From NCBI GenBank assembly GCA_022711195.1, contig JAKLFN010000131.1, positions 1 through 6,205 on the forward strand: a DNA stretch of 6,205 nt. The letters are read 5' to 3'. The stretch is from Bacteroidota bacterium (lineage in GTDB: Bacteria > Bacteroidota > Bacteroidia > Bacteroidales > VadinHA17). This document shows, piece by piece, positions 1 to 6,205 of the stretch; positions within the stretch are counted from its first letter, which is position 1, and each line of letters opens with the position of its first letter. Position numbers and translations under genes: made by a program. Under the pieces are notes generated by a model that worked only from the letters and a program-made list of their open reading frames with translations, had not been told where the DNA came from and ran no database searches.

Positions 1-1179
1 CTGATCATCCGAATTTGTCATGGCCAGTACTTCGAATTTTGATCCCGATCTGATAAGCCTGACGAGACTGTCAGCTGCAGTTTTTGCTGCCTGCAGATTC
101 CTGGTCTGATTAGGGGACAACAATATATGTCTTGCATGAACTGAATCAGGTCTGTCAGCAACTTCGATAAGCTTTGCGATCTTGAATGAACCATCTTCCT
201 GGTAGGGACCAAAAACTTCAGTTTTGTTTTCCTTTTTTACAAATTCCTTCAGGTTTTCAGGAACTTCGGTCAGAGGTACAAAGAAACCGTTATATCTCGA
301 ATCGGCAGTCAGATTAATAAACTGAACAGGATCAGCAGCAGTAGCAAATTCATCCCTGGTCTTGAGTATCCAGTCCTCCGTCTGCTTTATGTCTTCTTCA
401 GAAGGAGTAACATTAAATACTACATATTCAATGTTTCTGAGAGCAGTCCGACGGAAGCGTTCCTTATTTTTTGAGTAATATGATTCAATTTCTGACCGGG
501 TAATGGTGACAGCCGAATCGGGTACCTGTGAATAATTCTTCATTAAATAACTGAAATCCACAGTAGATCCGGAAATGATCTTGTCAAATTCAGCCTGCTT
601 TGAGGTTACATAAAGCCCTTTTGACACAAGGTTATTGTATTTGGCGCTCATCCTTTCATTTACGATCTCATCTTCAAAGAAAAGCCAGTATTTGTTTGCT
701 GTCTCATCAGATTCCGTCTGTTTAAGGAAATTCACAAGGAATGATTTATTGAAAGCGCCGGTTGACTGATCGGTGAACAGCTGCCGGACAATGGGATGAG
801 GATCATTGCCAAGTATCATTTCCTCGGTTTCTTCAGTACTTACACCTATACCTAATTTCTTATACTGCCTGTCCTGAATAAGCTCCCTTACCATCTGCTG
901 CCATACCTGTTCCCTTATTGATTCTGCAGTCGATTCATCAATAGATGATGAACCTGATAATTTGTATATTTCCATCATGCTCTGCACCCTTTCTTCAAAG
1001 TCCTGATAGGATATATACTCTCCTGCAATTTCACCGATCTGATAATACTTTTTAGCCTGTAACCGCTGACCTCTTCCTCCTCCGAAAAAATCACTGACTA
1101 CAAAAAGGAAGAGTGACAGACCTATAATTGCTGCAACAAAGACACCTGCTTTTTCCCTTAAAAACTGAATGGCTGACAT
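1..1179 (-). CDS. PpiD-like peptidyl-prolyl isomerase/chaperone with SurA N-terminal domain, 3' part missing
   Basis: This reading frame is open from an ATG at 1179 down to base 1, giving 393 residues with no stop, so the C-terminal part lies outside the window. Residues 1-10 are a short basic cytoplasmic stretch (MSAIQFLREK). Residues 11-29 are a single hydrophobic segment, followed by a glycine-rich linker (FFGGGRG). This fits an inner-membrane anchor with a periplasmic body. Residues about 40-270 are helical and match the SurA_N-type chaperone region, with the characteristic stretch NDPHPIVRQLF at 125-135 and TGAFNKSFLVNFL at 140-152. The motif HARHILL at 348-354 marks the start of a parvulin (PpiC) domain, cut after about 45 residues. 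Bacteroidota homologues are usually around 700 residues, so roughly 300 are missing. The expected role is helping exported proteins fold in the periplasm. No clear Shine-Dalgarno precedes the ATG. The family assignment is firm; isomerase activity cannot be judged because the catalytic region is missing. Confidence 0.9.
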   Translation of the reverse strand, partial: MSAIQFLREKAGVFVAAIIGLSLFLFVVSDFFGGGRGQRLQAKKYYQIGEIAGEYISYQDFEERVQSMMEIYKLSGSSSIDESTAESIREQVWQQMVRELIQDRQYKKLGIGVSTEETEEMILGNDPHPIVRQLFTDQSTGAFNKSFLVNFLKQTESDETANKYWLFFEDEIVNERMSAKYNNLVSKGLYVTSKQAEFDKIISGSTVDFSYLMKNYSQVPDSAVTITRSEIESYYSKNKERFRRTALRNIEYVVFNVTPSEEDIKQTEDWILKTRDEFATAADPVQFINLTADSRYNGFFVPLTEVPENLKEFVKKENKTEVFGPYQEDGSFKIAKLIEVADRPDSVHARHILLSPNQTRNLQAAKTAADSLVRLIRSGSKFEVLAMTNSDDQ

Positions 1180-1231
1180 TAAATCTGCTGTTTATGAATT
1201 AATAAATTTGAACTTTTTAAAAATCAGGCGA

Positions 1232-1259
1232 CAAATATAACAAATTTCAATATTAAAAA
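1232..1259 (-). promoter_or_regulatory. Candidate Bacteroidota-type promoter for the PpiD-like gene
   Basis: Read on the minus strand, TATATTTG at 1239-1232 matches the Bacteroidota -7 consensus TAnnTTTG. About 15-20 bases further upstream lies a T-rich stretch (TTTTT, 1259-1255), a weak stand-in for the -33 TTTG box. Transcription would start near 1225, leaving a leader of about 45 bases. The -7 match is seen directly; promoter function is inferred. Confidence 0.45.
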
Positions 1260-1290
1260 GGGAGCTTTTTACGGCGGATATTTATAATAA

Positions 1291-1376
1291 TGTATTACAG
1301 CAGGATGCCAGACGGGTAATACACCTTGTTTTCCTGACCGGGGTACAGGTAACCCGGCCATGATATTACTATCCTG
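1291..1376. repeat. Cluster of nested and mutually exclusive inverted repeats (possible structured RNA or regulatory element)
   Basis: Stem A pairs 1291-1298 (TGTATTAC) with 1316-1323 (GTAATACA): 8 perfect pairs and a 17-base loop. A competing nested fold uses the same central strand. Bases 1301-1306 (CAGGAT) pair with 1371-1376 (ATCCTG), extendable by a G·U pair 1307/1370. Bases 1316-1321 (GTAATA) pair with 1364-1369 (TATTAC). Bases 1338-1342 (CCGGG) pair with 1353-1357 (CCCGG) around a 10-base loop. Strand 1316-1321 can therefore pair upstream or downstream but not both, an arrangement seen in attenuators and riboswitches. The element lies outside both coding regions, about 200 bases upstream of glnN. 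I do not recognise it as a known RNA family. It could equally be a REP-like element or a protein-binding site. The pairings are seen; the function is unknown. Confidence 0.4.
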
Positions 1377-1397
1377 AATCTGGTTTTTCTTCATTTT

Positions 1398-1430
1398 TTT
1401 GAAAGCGCAGTATAAATAAAGGTATGTTGA
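1398..1430 (+). promoter_or_regulatory. Weak candidate distal promoter for glnN
   Basis: TTTG at 1398-1401 is followed after 21 bases by TATGTTGA at 1423-1430. This resembles the Bacteroidota pair TTTG / TAnnTTTG, with mismatches at the end of the -7 box. It would give glnN a leader of about 135 bases and would exclude the inverted-repeat cluster from the transcript. The match is partial and in AT-rich DNA, so chance is a real possibility. Confidence 0.2.
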
Positions 1431-1545
1431 AAAAATACAGGTAATTTCTTCAGAAGTATACAAAAAACAGAGGGGTAATCGAAAAAAAAGTAAGAGAATA
1501 TTGAAATATCTATAAAAAATAGGGGGGGTGATAAAGAAAAATATA

Positions 1546-1553
1546 TATTTTTG
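1546..1553 (+). promoter_or_regulatory. Candidate proximal -7 box for glnN
   Basis: TATTTTTG is an exact match to the Bacteroidota -7 consensus TAnnTTTG, ending 19 bases before the glnN ATG. The place where a -33 TTTG would be expected is occupied by a run of seven G (1522-1528), so the promoter would lack a normal upstream box or depend on an activator. The leader would be only about 10-15 bases. No Shine-Dalgarno is visible before the ATG. Confidence 0.3.
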
Positions 1554-1572
1554 CTGAAAAATAATCAGAAAT

Positions 1573-3762
1573 ATGGCAGAATTAAGATTCAGTGCACTTA
1601 AAGAGGTTTTCAAAAGAGAACCCGTTGTGACAGTTCCTCCTTCAAAGGATATTTCAAAGTATTTTGGATCACATGTGTTCAATCTTCATAAGATGGAACA
1701 TTATCTGTCTCAGGAAGCTTTCCGGGTGGTAAAGAAAGCTATTACTGACGGTAAATCCCTTACAAGGATTGAGGCTCAGCAGGTGGCGATAGGTCTGAAG
1801 GCCTGGGCCATAGAGAATGGAGCCACACATTTCACTCACTGGTTCCATCCGCTTACCGACGGCACTGCTGAAAAGCATGACGGATTTCTTGAAATGGGCG
1901 ACAACGGTCATATGGTTGAAAATTTCTCTGGTGATGTCCTGGTACAGTCCGAACCTGATGCTTCAAGCTTTCCCAGCGGAGGTATAAGAAATACTTTCGA
2001 GGCAAGGGGATATACCGCGTGGGATGTTTCATCTCCGGTATTTATCGTTGGTACAACACTTTGTATACCAACAATTTTTGTTTCCTATACAGGAGAAGCT
2101 CTTGATTACAAAGCTCCTCTTCTGAAAGCACTATCGGAACTTGATAAAGCTGCTGTTGAAGTCTGCCAGTATTTTGATAAGGATGTCAACAAGGTCTTTG
2201 CCACACTGGGACTTGAACAGGAGTATTTTCTCGTGGACGAGGCATTATATTATGCACGTCCCGATCTGTCGCTTGCTGAAAGAACTCTTATGGGACATCA
2301 GTCATCAAAGGATCAGCAATTGTCAGATCATTATTTCGGATCAATCCCCGAAAGAGTAATGTGTTTTATCCGGGATTTTGAATGTGAGGCATATAAGCTT
2401 GGGATACCCGTTAAAACCCGTCATAATGAAGTTGCACCCAACCAGTTTGAATGTGCACCGATTCATGAGGAGGTTAACCTTGCCGTCGATCACAACCAGC
2501 TTCTGATGGATGTGATGAGACGAATTGCAAGAAAACACAAGTTCAGAGTTCTTTTCCACGAAAAACCCTTTGCAGGCATAAATGGTTCGGGAAAACACAA
2601 CAACTGGTCACTGTCCACAAATACGGGAGTCAACCTGCTTTCGCCGGGTAAGAATCCGAAATCAAACCTTCAGTTCCTGACTTTCCTCGTAAATGTAATC
2701 AAAGCAGTTAACGACAGCAATGAGATTATCCGGGCATCGGTAATGAATGAATCAAATTCATACAGGCTTGGCGGACATGAAGCGCCACCGGCAATAATTT
2801 CAGTGTTCCTGGGTACGTATCTTACCAATATGCTTGAAGATATTGTGAGCAGGGTGACTGATAAGAAGATGACCCCGGCCGAGAAAACTGAGCTCAAACT
2901 CGGGATCGGTAAAATCCCGGAAATCCTTCTTGACAATACTGACCGGAACCGTACATCACCCTTCGCATTTACGGGAAACAGGTTTGAATTCAGGGCCGTA
3001 GGCTCATCGGCAAACTGCGGCGCCGCAATGATAGCCCTGAATGCTGCTGTGGCTAATCAACTTAAAAATTTCAAAAAAGAGGTTGAAAACATAATAAAAA
3101 AGGGAAGAAATAAGGATGAAGCAATTTTCCAGGTTATCAAGAAGTATATAATCGAATCGCGGAAAGTTTTGTTTGAGGGAGATAACTACTCAAAAGAATG
3201 GCATGCAGAAGCAGAAAAAAGGGGATTATGCAACCTGAAAGGCGTTCCCGAATCGATTAAATGTTATCTGAATCCCAACGGAAAAGAGGTTCTCGTCGGA
3301 TCAGGTATTTTTTCGGAAAAAGAACTTGAGAGCCGCTGCGAAGTCGAATATGAAAAATTCACAAAGAAAGTCCAGATAGAAGCCAGGGTGCTTGGCGACC
3401 TTGCTATCAACCACATAATTCCCACGGCAATCAGGTATATGAGTACTCTCCTTGATAATGTGAAGGGACTTAAAGAGGTTTTTGGAGATGGAGAATATGA
3501 AAAGATGGCATTGATCCATAAAGAAATGATCACCACTATCTCAGACCATATCTCTCAGATTGAAAAGGGTGTAAATCAGATGGTTGAAGAAAGAAAGAAG
3601 GCAAATGTCATCGAAGACTCTTATAAAAAATCTGTAACCTATGAGAAGAAGGTCAAACCTTATTTGCAGGAAATCCGTTATCATATCGATAAGCTCGAGC
3701 TGATAGTTGATGATGAGATCTGGCCCCTTCCGAAATACAGGGAACTGCTGTTCACACGTTAG
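1573..3762 (+). CDS. glnN: Glutamine synthetase, class III (GSIII)
   Basis: The enzyme joins ammonia to glutamate using ATP to make glutamine, the entry point of nitrogen assimilation in the cytoplasm. The product is 729 residues, the usual size of GSIII and much longer than GSI (about 450-470). The GSIII-specific N-terminal region covers roughly residues 1-170. The catalytic core carries GLEQEYFLVD (213-222), ARHNEVAPNQFE-type motif as TRHNEVAPNQFECAP (282-296), the ATP-binding signature KPFAGINGSGKHNNWS (331-346), GGHEAPPAI (400-408) and NRTSPFAFTGNRFEFR (459-474) with the phosphate- and glutamate-contacting arginines. The C-terminal part, about 490-729, is helical and GSIII-specific, ending in EIWPLPKYRELLFTR. 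No GSI adenylylation-site motif is visible, as expected for this class. The ATG at 1573 gives the family-typical N-terminus. The gene appears complete, is divergent from the PpiD-like gene and is followed by a likely terminator, so it is probably monocistronic. Confidence 0.97.
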   Translation: MAELRFSALKEVFKREPVVTVPPSKDISKYFGSHVFNLHKMEHYLSQEAFRVVKKAITDGKSLTRIEAQQVAIGLKAWAIENGATHFTHWFHPLTDGTAEKHDGFLEMGDNGHMVENFSGDVLVQSEPDASSFPSGGIRNTFEARGYTAWDVSSPVFIVGTTLCIPTIFVSYTGEALDYKAPLLKALSELDKAAVEVCQYFDKDVNKVFATLGLEQEYFLVDEALYYARPDLSLAERTLMGHQSSKDQQLSDHYFGSIPERVMCFIRDFECEAYKLGIPVKTRHNEVAPNQFECAPIHEEVNLAVDHNQLLMDVMRRIARKHKFRVLFHEKPFAGINGSGKHNNWSLSTNTGVNLLSPGKNPKSNLQFLTFLVNVIKAVNDSNEIIRASVMNESNSYRLGGHEAPPAIISVFLGTYLTNMLEDIVSRVTDKKMTPAEKTELKLGIGKIPEILLDNTDRNRTSPFAFTGNRFEFRAVGSSANCGAAMIALNAAVANQLKNFKKEVENIIKKGRNKDEAIFQVIKKYIIESRKVLFEGDNYSKEWHAEAEKRGLCNLKGVPESIKCYLNPNGKEVLVGSGIFSEKELESRCEVEYEKFTKKVQIEARVLGDLAINHIIPTAIRYMSTLLDNVKGLKEVFGDGEYEKMALIHKEMITTISDHISQIEKGVNQMVEERKKANVIEDSYKKSVTYEKKVKPYLQEIRYHIDKLELIVDDEIWPLPKYRELLFTR

Positions 3763-3788
3763 AATTCTTTCCTGAGGGTTGATGTTGC

Positions 3789-3812
3789 AGGGGCATTGAA
3801 TTCAATGCCCCT
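3789..3812 (+). terminator. Probable terminator: perfect 24-bp palindrome after glnN
   Basis: Bases 3789-3800 and 3801-3812 are exact reverse complements. As RNA this gives a 10-bp stem with four G-C pairs at its base and an AATT loop, starting 26 bases after the glnN stop. The following bases (CATATTGTATGGG) are only mildly T-rich, so it is not a textbook intrinsic terminator. An overlapping alternative pairing also exists: 3785-3792 (TTGCAGGG) with 3840-3847 (CCCTGCAA). Confidence 0.6.
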
Positions 3813-3927
3813 CATATTGTATGGGTATTTCAATCATTGCCCTGCAAGACATTAATAATAATTATCCGTCCCTTCCGTTTGTTATTTACACCATTCTCAT
3901 TTATTTAATTATTTTTATGGTCAAATC

Positions 3928-3935
3928 GGAGAGGA
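3928..3935 (+). promoter_or_regulatory. Shine-Dalgarno sequence of the PorE-like gene
   Basis: GGAGAGGA lies 4 bases before the ATG at 3940, with the GGAG part at 8 bases. It supports this start, and it is unusual here because neither glnN nor the PpiD-like gene has a recognisable Shine-Dalgarno. Confidence 0.6.
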
Positions 3936-3939
3936 TGTC

Positions 3940-5922
3940 ATGAAAAGGTATATAATCCTATTTATTTTATTATTTATTATTACATTACAGGAAACACCGG
4001 CCCAGGGCAGAAGAAGTGAACGGGCCTATGATGCCTATAATGCCGGTGAATATTTCGATGCTATTGATGAGTTCAAGAATACTTATTCAAAGACCAAAAA
4101 GGCAGATAAAGAGTCACGGGCTGAGTATATTTTTATGATAGCCGAATGCTATCGTCTTATAAATGATCCCCGTAATGCTGAGACATGGTACAAACTTGCC
4201 GTTAAATCAGCTTATTCAAGGCCAGAAGCACAATTCGGGCTGGCATCAACATTGAAAAAGAACGGAAAATACCAGCAGGCTATTGAGGAGTTCAGGAATT
4301 ACAAGCAGGTTGCCCCTGCAGATGCAAAAGCCGACCAGGAGATACGTGCATGTGAGCTTGCCCTTGAATGGCAGCGCAATCCGGATGCATATATTGTTGA
4401 GGAAATAAAGGAACTGAATTCTAAGGAAGCCGATTTCAGTCCTGCCTTCGGACGTGACGATTTCGGAGTTGTTTATTTCACATCATCGCGTGATGATGCT
4501 GCCGGAAATAAAACCCACGGGGCTACCGGACAGGGATTTACGGATATTTTTGAGAGCAGGCTCGATAAGAAATCAAAGTGGAGTATACCTGTTCCTGCCG
4601 ATGTTATTAACAGTGAATTTGAAGATGGCACCCCTTTCATCATTTCGGAATTCAGGGAAATGTATTTTACAAGGTGTGAAGCAGGAAAGCGCGAAGAAAA
4701 AGGTTGTTCTATTATGTTCTCAAAAAAGAACGGCGATACCTGGAGTGAACCTGAAAAACTTGAAATACTGGGCGATTCGCTTGTCGCAGCACATCCGGCC
4801 TTGTCACCCGATGGACTCACCCTGTATTTTGCATCTGATATTAATGGAGGATCTGGAGGAAAAGATATCTGGAAAGTCAGCCGGACTGCAGGTGGCCAGT
4901 CATGGTCAGATCCGGTAAACCTTGGCCCTGACATTAATACAGCAGGCGATGAACTGTTTCCCTATATGAGAGATGAAAACACTCTCTATTTTTCTTCCGA
5001 CGGATTAATAGGAATGGGCGGACTTGACATCTTCAAGGCGACAGCACAACCTGACGGATCATGGACGGTACAGAATATGAAAGCTCCAATCAACAGCTCC
5101 GCAGACGATTTCGGAATAGCCTTCGAAAATGAAAATGAGAAGGGGATTTTCAGCTCAACCCGTAAAGGACGAGGAAACGATGAACTTTATTCTTTTGAGT
5201 TCCCTCCGCTGAAATTCAGTGTAACCGGACTTGTTAAAGATGAAAAGACAGGGACGGCCATCCAGGGATCAACGGTACAGCTGATAGCCTCAGACGGATC
5301 AAACCTGCAGGCTGAGACCGGAGCCGGAGGAGATTTTAAATTCTCACTTAAACCCGATGTGGATTATATTTTCCTGGCTTCAAAAAGAGGTTATCTGAAC
5401 GGAAAAGAAAAAGAAACAACAAAAGGTCAGGAGAAGAGCCGGGATTTCATGGTTACAATTAACCTGACGGCAATCGATATGCCAATAGAATTGCCGAATA
5501 TATTCTATGATTTCAACAAGTGGGATCTGCGGCCCGAATCGATGGTTTCTCTTGATAAGCTTGTTGAAACTCTTAATGATAATCCGAATGTTACGATAGA
5601 GCTGATGTCACATACCGACTCGAGGGATACGGAAGCCTATAACCAGGAATTATCCCAGAAGCGTGCACAATCAGTCGTACAGTACCTTATTGATAAGGGT
5701 ATTGAACAAGAAAGATTGTCTGCAAAAGGATATGGTGAATCAAATCCGAAAGTTGTTGACGCTGCTATCTCAGCACAGTCGCCTTTCCTTAAGACCGGAG
5801 CAACTCTGTCGGAGCAATATATTAACTCACTTGCCGGAGATGAACAAAAGGAGATCGCTCACCAGATCAACCGACGCACCGAATTCAGAGTTTTGAGAAC
5901 AGATTACGTATCACCGAAATAA
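3940..5922 (+). CDS. PorE-like OmpA-family envelope protein: TPR, PD40 propeller, regulatory-like beta domain, OmpA C-terminal domain
   Basis: This complete 660-residue exported protein probably anchors an envelope complex to peptidoglycan. Residues 1-22 form a signal peptide (basic MKR, hydrophobic core, likely cut after TPAQ). There is no cysteine near the cut, so it is not an obvious lipoprotein. Residues about 25-145 form TPR helices (AYDAYNAGEYFDAIDEF; GKYQQAIEEF). Residues about 150-425 form a PD40/WD40-like propeller with repeated blades (VVYFTSSRDD; LSPDGLTLYFASD; ENTLYFSSDG; GIFSSTRKGRGNDELY). Residues about 425-505 are a carboxypeptidase-regulatory-like beta sandwich (VTGLVKDEKTGTAIQGSTV). 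Residues about 518-655 are an OmpA-like domain with SHTDSRD (557-563), LSQKRAQSV and NRRTEFRV (644-651). D560 and R575 keep the 15-residue spacing of the two diaminopimelate-binding residues known from OmpA. The architecture and length match PorE of the type IX secretion system, but that protein is a lipoprotein and this phylum has many paralogues with the same domains. The exact role is therefore open. Confidence 0.9.
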   Translation: MKRYIILFILLFIITLQETPAQGRRSERAYDAYNAGEYFDAIDEFKNTYSKTKKADKESRAEYIFMIAECYRLINDPRNAETWYKLAVKSAYSRPEAQFGLASTLKKNGKYQQAIEEFRNYKQVAPADAKADQEIRACELALEWQRNPDAYIVEEIKELNSKEADFSPAFGRDDFGVVYFTSSRDDAAGNKTHGATGQGFTDIFESRLDKKSKWSIPVPADVINSEFEDGTPFIISEFREMYFTRCEAGKREEKGCSIMFSKKNGDTWSEPEKLEILGDSLVAAHPALSPDGLTLYFASDINGGSGGKDIWKVSRTAGGQSWSDPVNLGPDINTAGDELFPYMRDENTLYFSSDGLIGMGGLDIFKATAQPDGSWTVQNMKAPINSSADDFGIAFENENEKGIFSSTRKGRGNDELYSFEFPPLKFSVTGLVKDEKTGTAIQGSTVQLIASDGSNLQAETGAGGDFKFSLKPDVDYIFLASKRGYLNGKEKETTKGQEKSRDFMVTINLTAIDMPIELPNIFYDFNKWDLRPESMVSLDKLVETLNDNPNVTIELMSHTDSRDTEAYNQELSQKRAQSVVQYLIDKGIEQERLSAKGYGESNPKVVDAAISAQSPFLKTGATLSEQYINSLAGDEQKEIAHQINRRTEFRVLRTDYVSPK

Positions 5923-5983
5923 ATAACAACATATTAATCAAAACTGAATATACCGCCCTTCGTGCATTTAGTTTGTACTTAGT

Positions 5984-6205
5984 ATGAAAAATATTATCTC
6001 ATCTGTTTTCCTTGCTGTAATTGCATCAATTACATTAATGGGTTCCAATCCGGCGAATCCCGTAAGGATACTTGTTATTACAGGCGGACATGGCTATAAA
6101 GTTGAGCAGTTCAATGAAATGCTGACCAGCAGCAGAACGGCGTGCGGGTCTTCAGCCAGCGTCTGCACGCGTTCCCATCCCTGTTCTTTGCGGAAGTGCG
6201 CCAGT
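5984..6205 (+). CDS. N-terminus of an exported ThuA-like domain protein, interrupted or cut at the right edge
   Basis: An ATG at 5984 opens a frame that reaches the window end (74 codons). Residues 1-20 are a signal peptide (MKNIISSVFLAVIASITLMG). Residues 27-46 read PVRILVITGGHGYKVEQFNE plus M46 and match the first strand and loop of the ThuA-like fold (pattern I-L-V-x-T-G-G-H-x-Y/F followed by F-x-x-M-L). ThuA was named from trehalose utilisation; exported members in Bacteroidota are usually linked to carbohydrate metabolism, and the precise substrate is unknown here. From about residue 47 the frame continues as a serine/cysteine/arginine-rich stretch unlike any ThuA protein, coinciding with a sharp rise in G+C, so only about residues 1-46 (to about 6121) are reliable. 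The gene lies 61 bases after the PorE-like stop on the same strand with no obvious terminator between them, so co-transcription is possible. No clear Shine-Dalgarno is seen. Confidence 0.6.
   Translation, partial: MKNIISSVFLAVIASITLMGSNPANPVRILVITGGHGYKVEQFNEMLTSSRTACGSSASVCTRSHPCSLRKCAS
6122..6205. other. Compositionally foreign segment, probable chimeric contig end
   Basis: By hand count bases 6121-6205 contain 54 G+C in 85, about 64%, whereas the preceding DNA is clearly AT-richer. The ThuA-like homology stops at the same point. On the minus strand one frame is open throughout and reads naturally as protein (LAHFRKEQGWERVQTLAEDP then HAVLLLV), with CTG, CGC, GTG and CCG codons as favoured in Proteobacteria. 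The plus-strand frame gives an unlikely cysteine- and serine-rich product. I cannot name the source gene. An assembly or amplification chimera is the simplest reading; the left end of a genuine insertion is the alternative. Confidence 0.55.

Larger units (their letters stand above)
1180..1572. other. Non-coding region between divergent genes
   Basis: This 393-bp gap separates two divergently transcribed genes, so it must hold promoters in both directions. It is AT-rich apart from a GC-richer island at about 1299-1360 that contains the inverted repeats listed separately. A run of seven G lies at 1522-1528. The only long frame here is an antisense frame running from 1682 into this gap; it is low-complexity (F, I, L and Y rich) and overlaps the start of glnN, so I do not accept it as a gene. 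I see no tRNA, rRNA, CRISPR repeat or insertion-sequence end. Confidence 0.8.

Noticed and set aside
18..212. 64-codon minus-strand frame at the left edge
   Set aside because: It is an alternative frame on the same strand as the PpiD-like gene, whose frame here encodes the recognisable parvulin start HARHILL.
1269..1682. Antisense 137-codon frame across the intergenic region and the glnN start
   Set aside because: It overlaps the well-supported N-terminus of glnN, is low-complexity (F, I, L and Y rich) as expected from reading AT-rich DNA, and matches no family I recognise.
3878..3909. TTTG (3878-3881) and TATTTAAT (3902-3909) as a promoter for the PorE-like gene
   Set aside because: The spacing of 20 is suitable, but the -7 candidate matches only half of TAnnTTTG in AT-rich DNA, too weak to annotate.
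4454..4934. Overlapping 154- and 153-codon frames on both strands inside the PorE-like gene
   Set aside because: Both lie entirely inside the propeller-coding part of a complete gene with clear domain motifs. They are out-of-frame shadows.
5968..5975. TTAGTTTG as a -7 box for the ThuA-like gene
   Set aside because: It is a near match, but it ends only 8 bases before the ATG and has no -33 partner at the right distance.
6122..6205. Treating the right edge as the C-terminal continuation of the ThuA-like protein
   Set aside because: The frame stays open, but its composition (repeated C, S, R) and the G+C jump do not fit a ThuA fold. The minus strand reads better as protein.
1..6205. CRISPR arrays, tRNA or rRNA genes, insertion-sequence ends, phage or defence genes
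   Set aside because: I looked for them and saw no regularly spaced repeats, no cloverleaf-like sequence, no transposase and no recognisable defence-system domain.

Overview
This window looks like a chromosomal fragment from a member of the Bacteroidota, probably an uncultured one. The evidence is family membership and style. There is a class III glutamine synthetase of about 730 residues, a PpiD/SurA_N-type folding factor of the form common in this phylum, and a TPR + PD40 propeller + carboxypeptidase-regulatory-like + OmpA protein, an architecture typical of the phylum and of the type IX secretion protein PorE. Base composition is moderate with AT-rich intergenic DNA, Shine-Dalgarno sequences are mostly weak or absent, and some upstream regions contain TAnnTTTG-like -7 boxes.

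Layout. Positions 1-1179 (minus strand) hold the N-terminal 393 codons of a membrane-anchored peptidyl-prolyl isomerase/chaperone. Its 3' end lies outside the window. A 393-bp non-coding gap (1180-1572) separates it from the divergently transcribed class III glutamine synthetase gene glnN (1573-3762, plus strand). The gap holds candidate promoters, a set of nested and mutually exclusive inverted repeats at 1291-1376, and a run of seven G close to the glnN start. Downstream of glnN is a perfect 24-bp palindrome (3789-3812), a likely terminator. Next comes a complete gene (3940-5922, plus) for a secreted, PorE-like OmpA-family envelope protein, then the start of a secreted ThuA-like protein (from 5984).

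The last ~84 bases (about 6122-6205) do not look like the rest. They are about 64% G+C, break the ThuA-like homology abruptly, and on the minus strand read as a fragment of a proteobacterial-style protein. I read this as a chimeric contig end or contaminating read rather than real biology, although an insertion cannot be excluded.

How the genes relate. Apart from glnN (nitrogen assimilation), the complete or partial products are envelope or exported proteins: a periplasmic folding factor, a peptidoglycan-binding OmpA protein and an exported ThuA-like protein. Nothing shows they form one operon. The sequence does not show a clearly new multi-gene system. The least ordinary signals are the alternative-pairing element upstream of glnN, the absence of a lipobox in the PorE-like protein, and the compositional break at the right edge.
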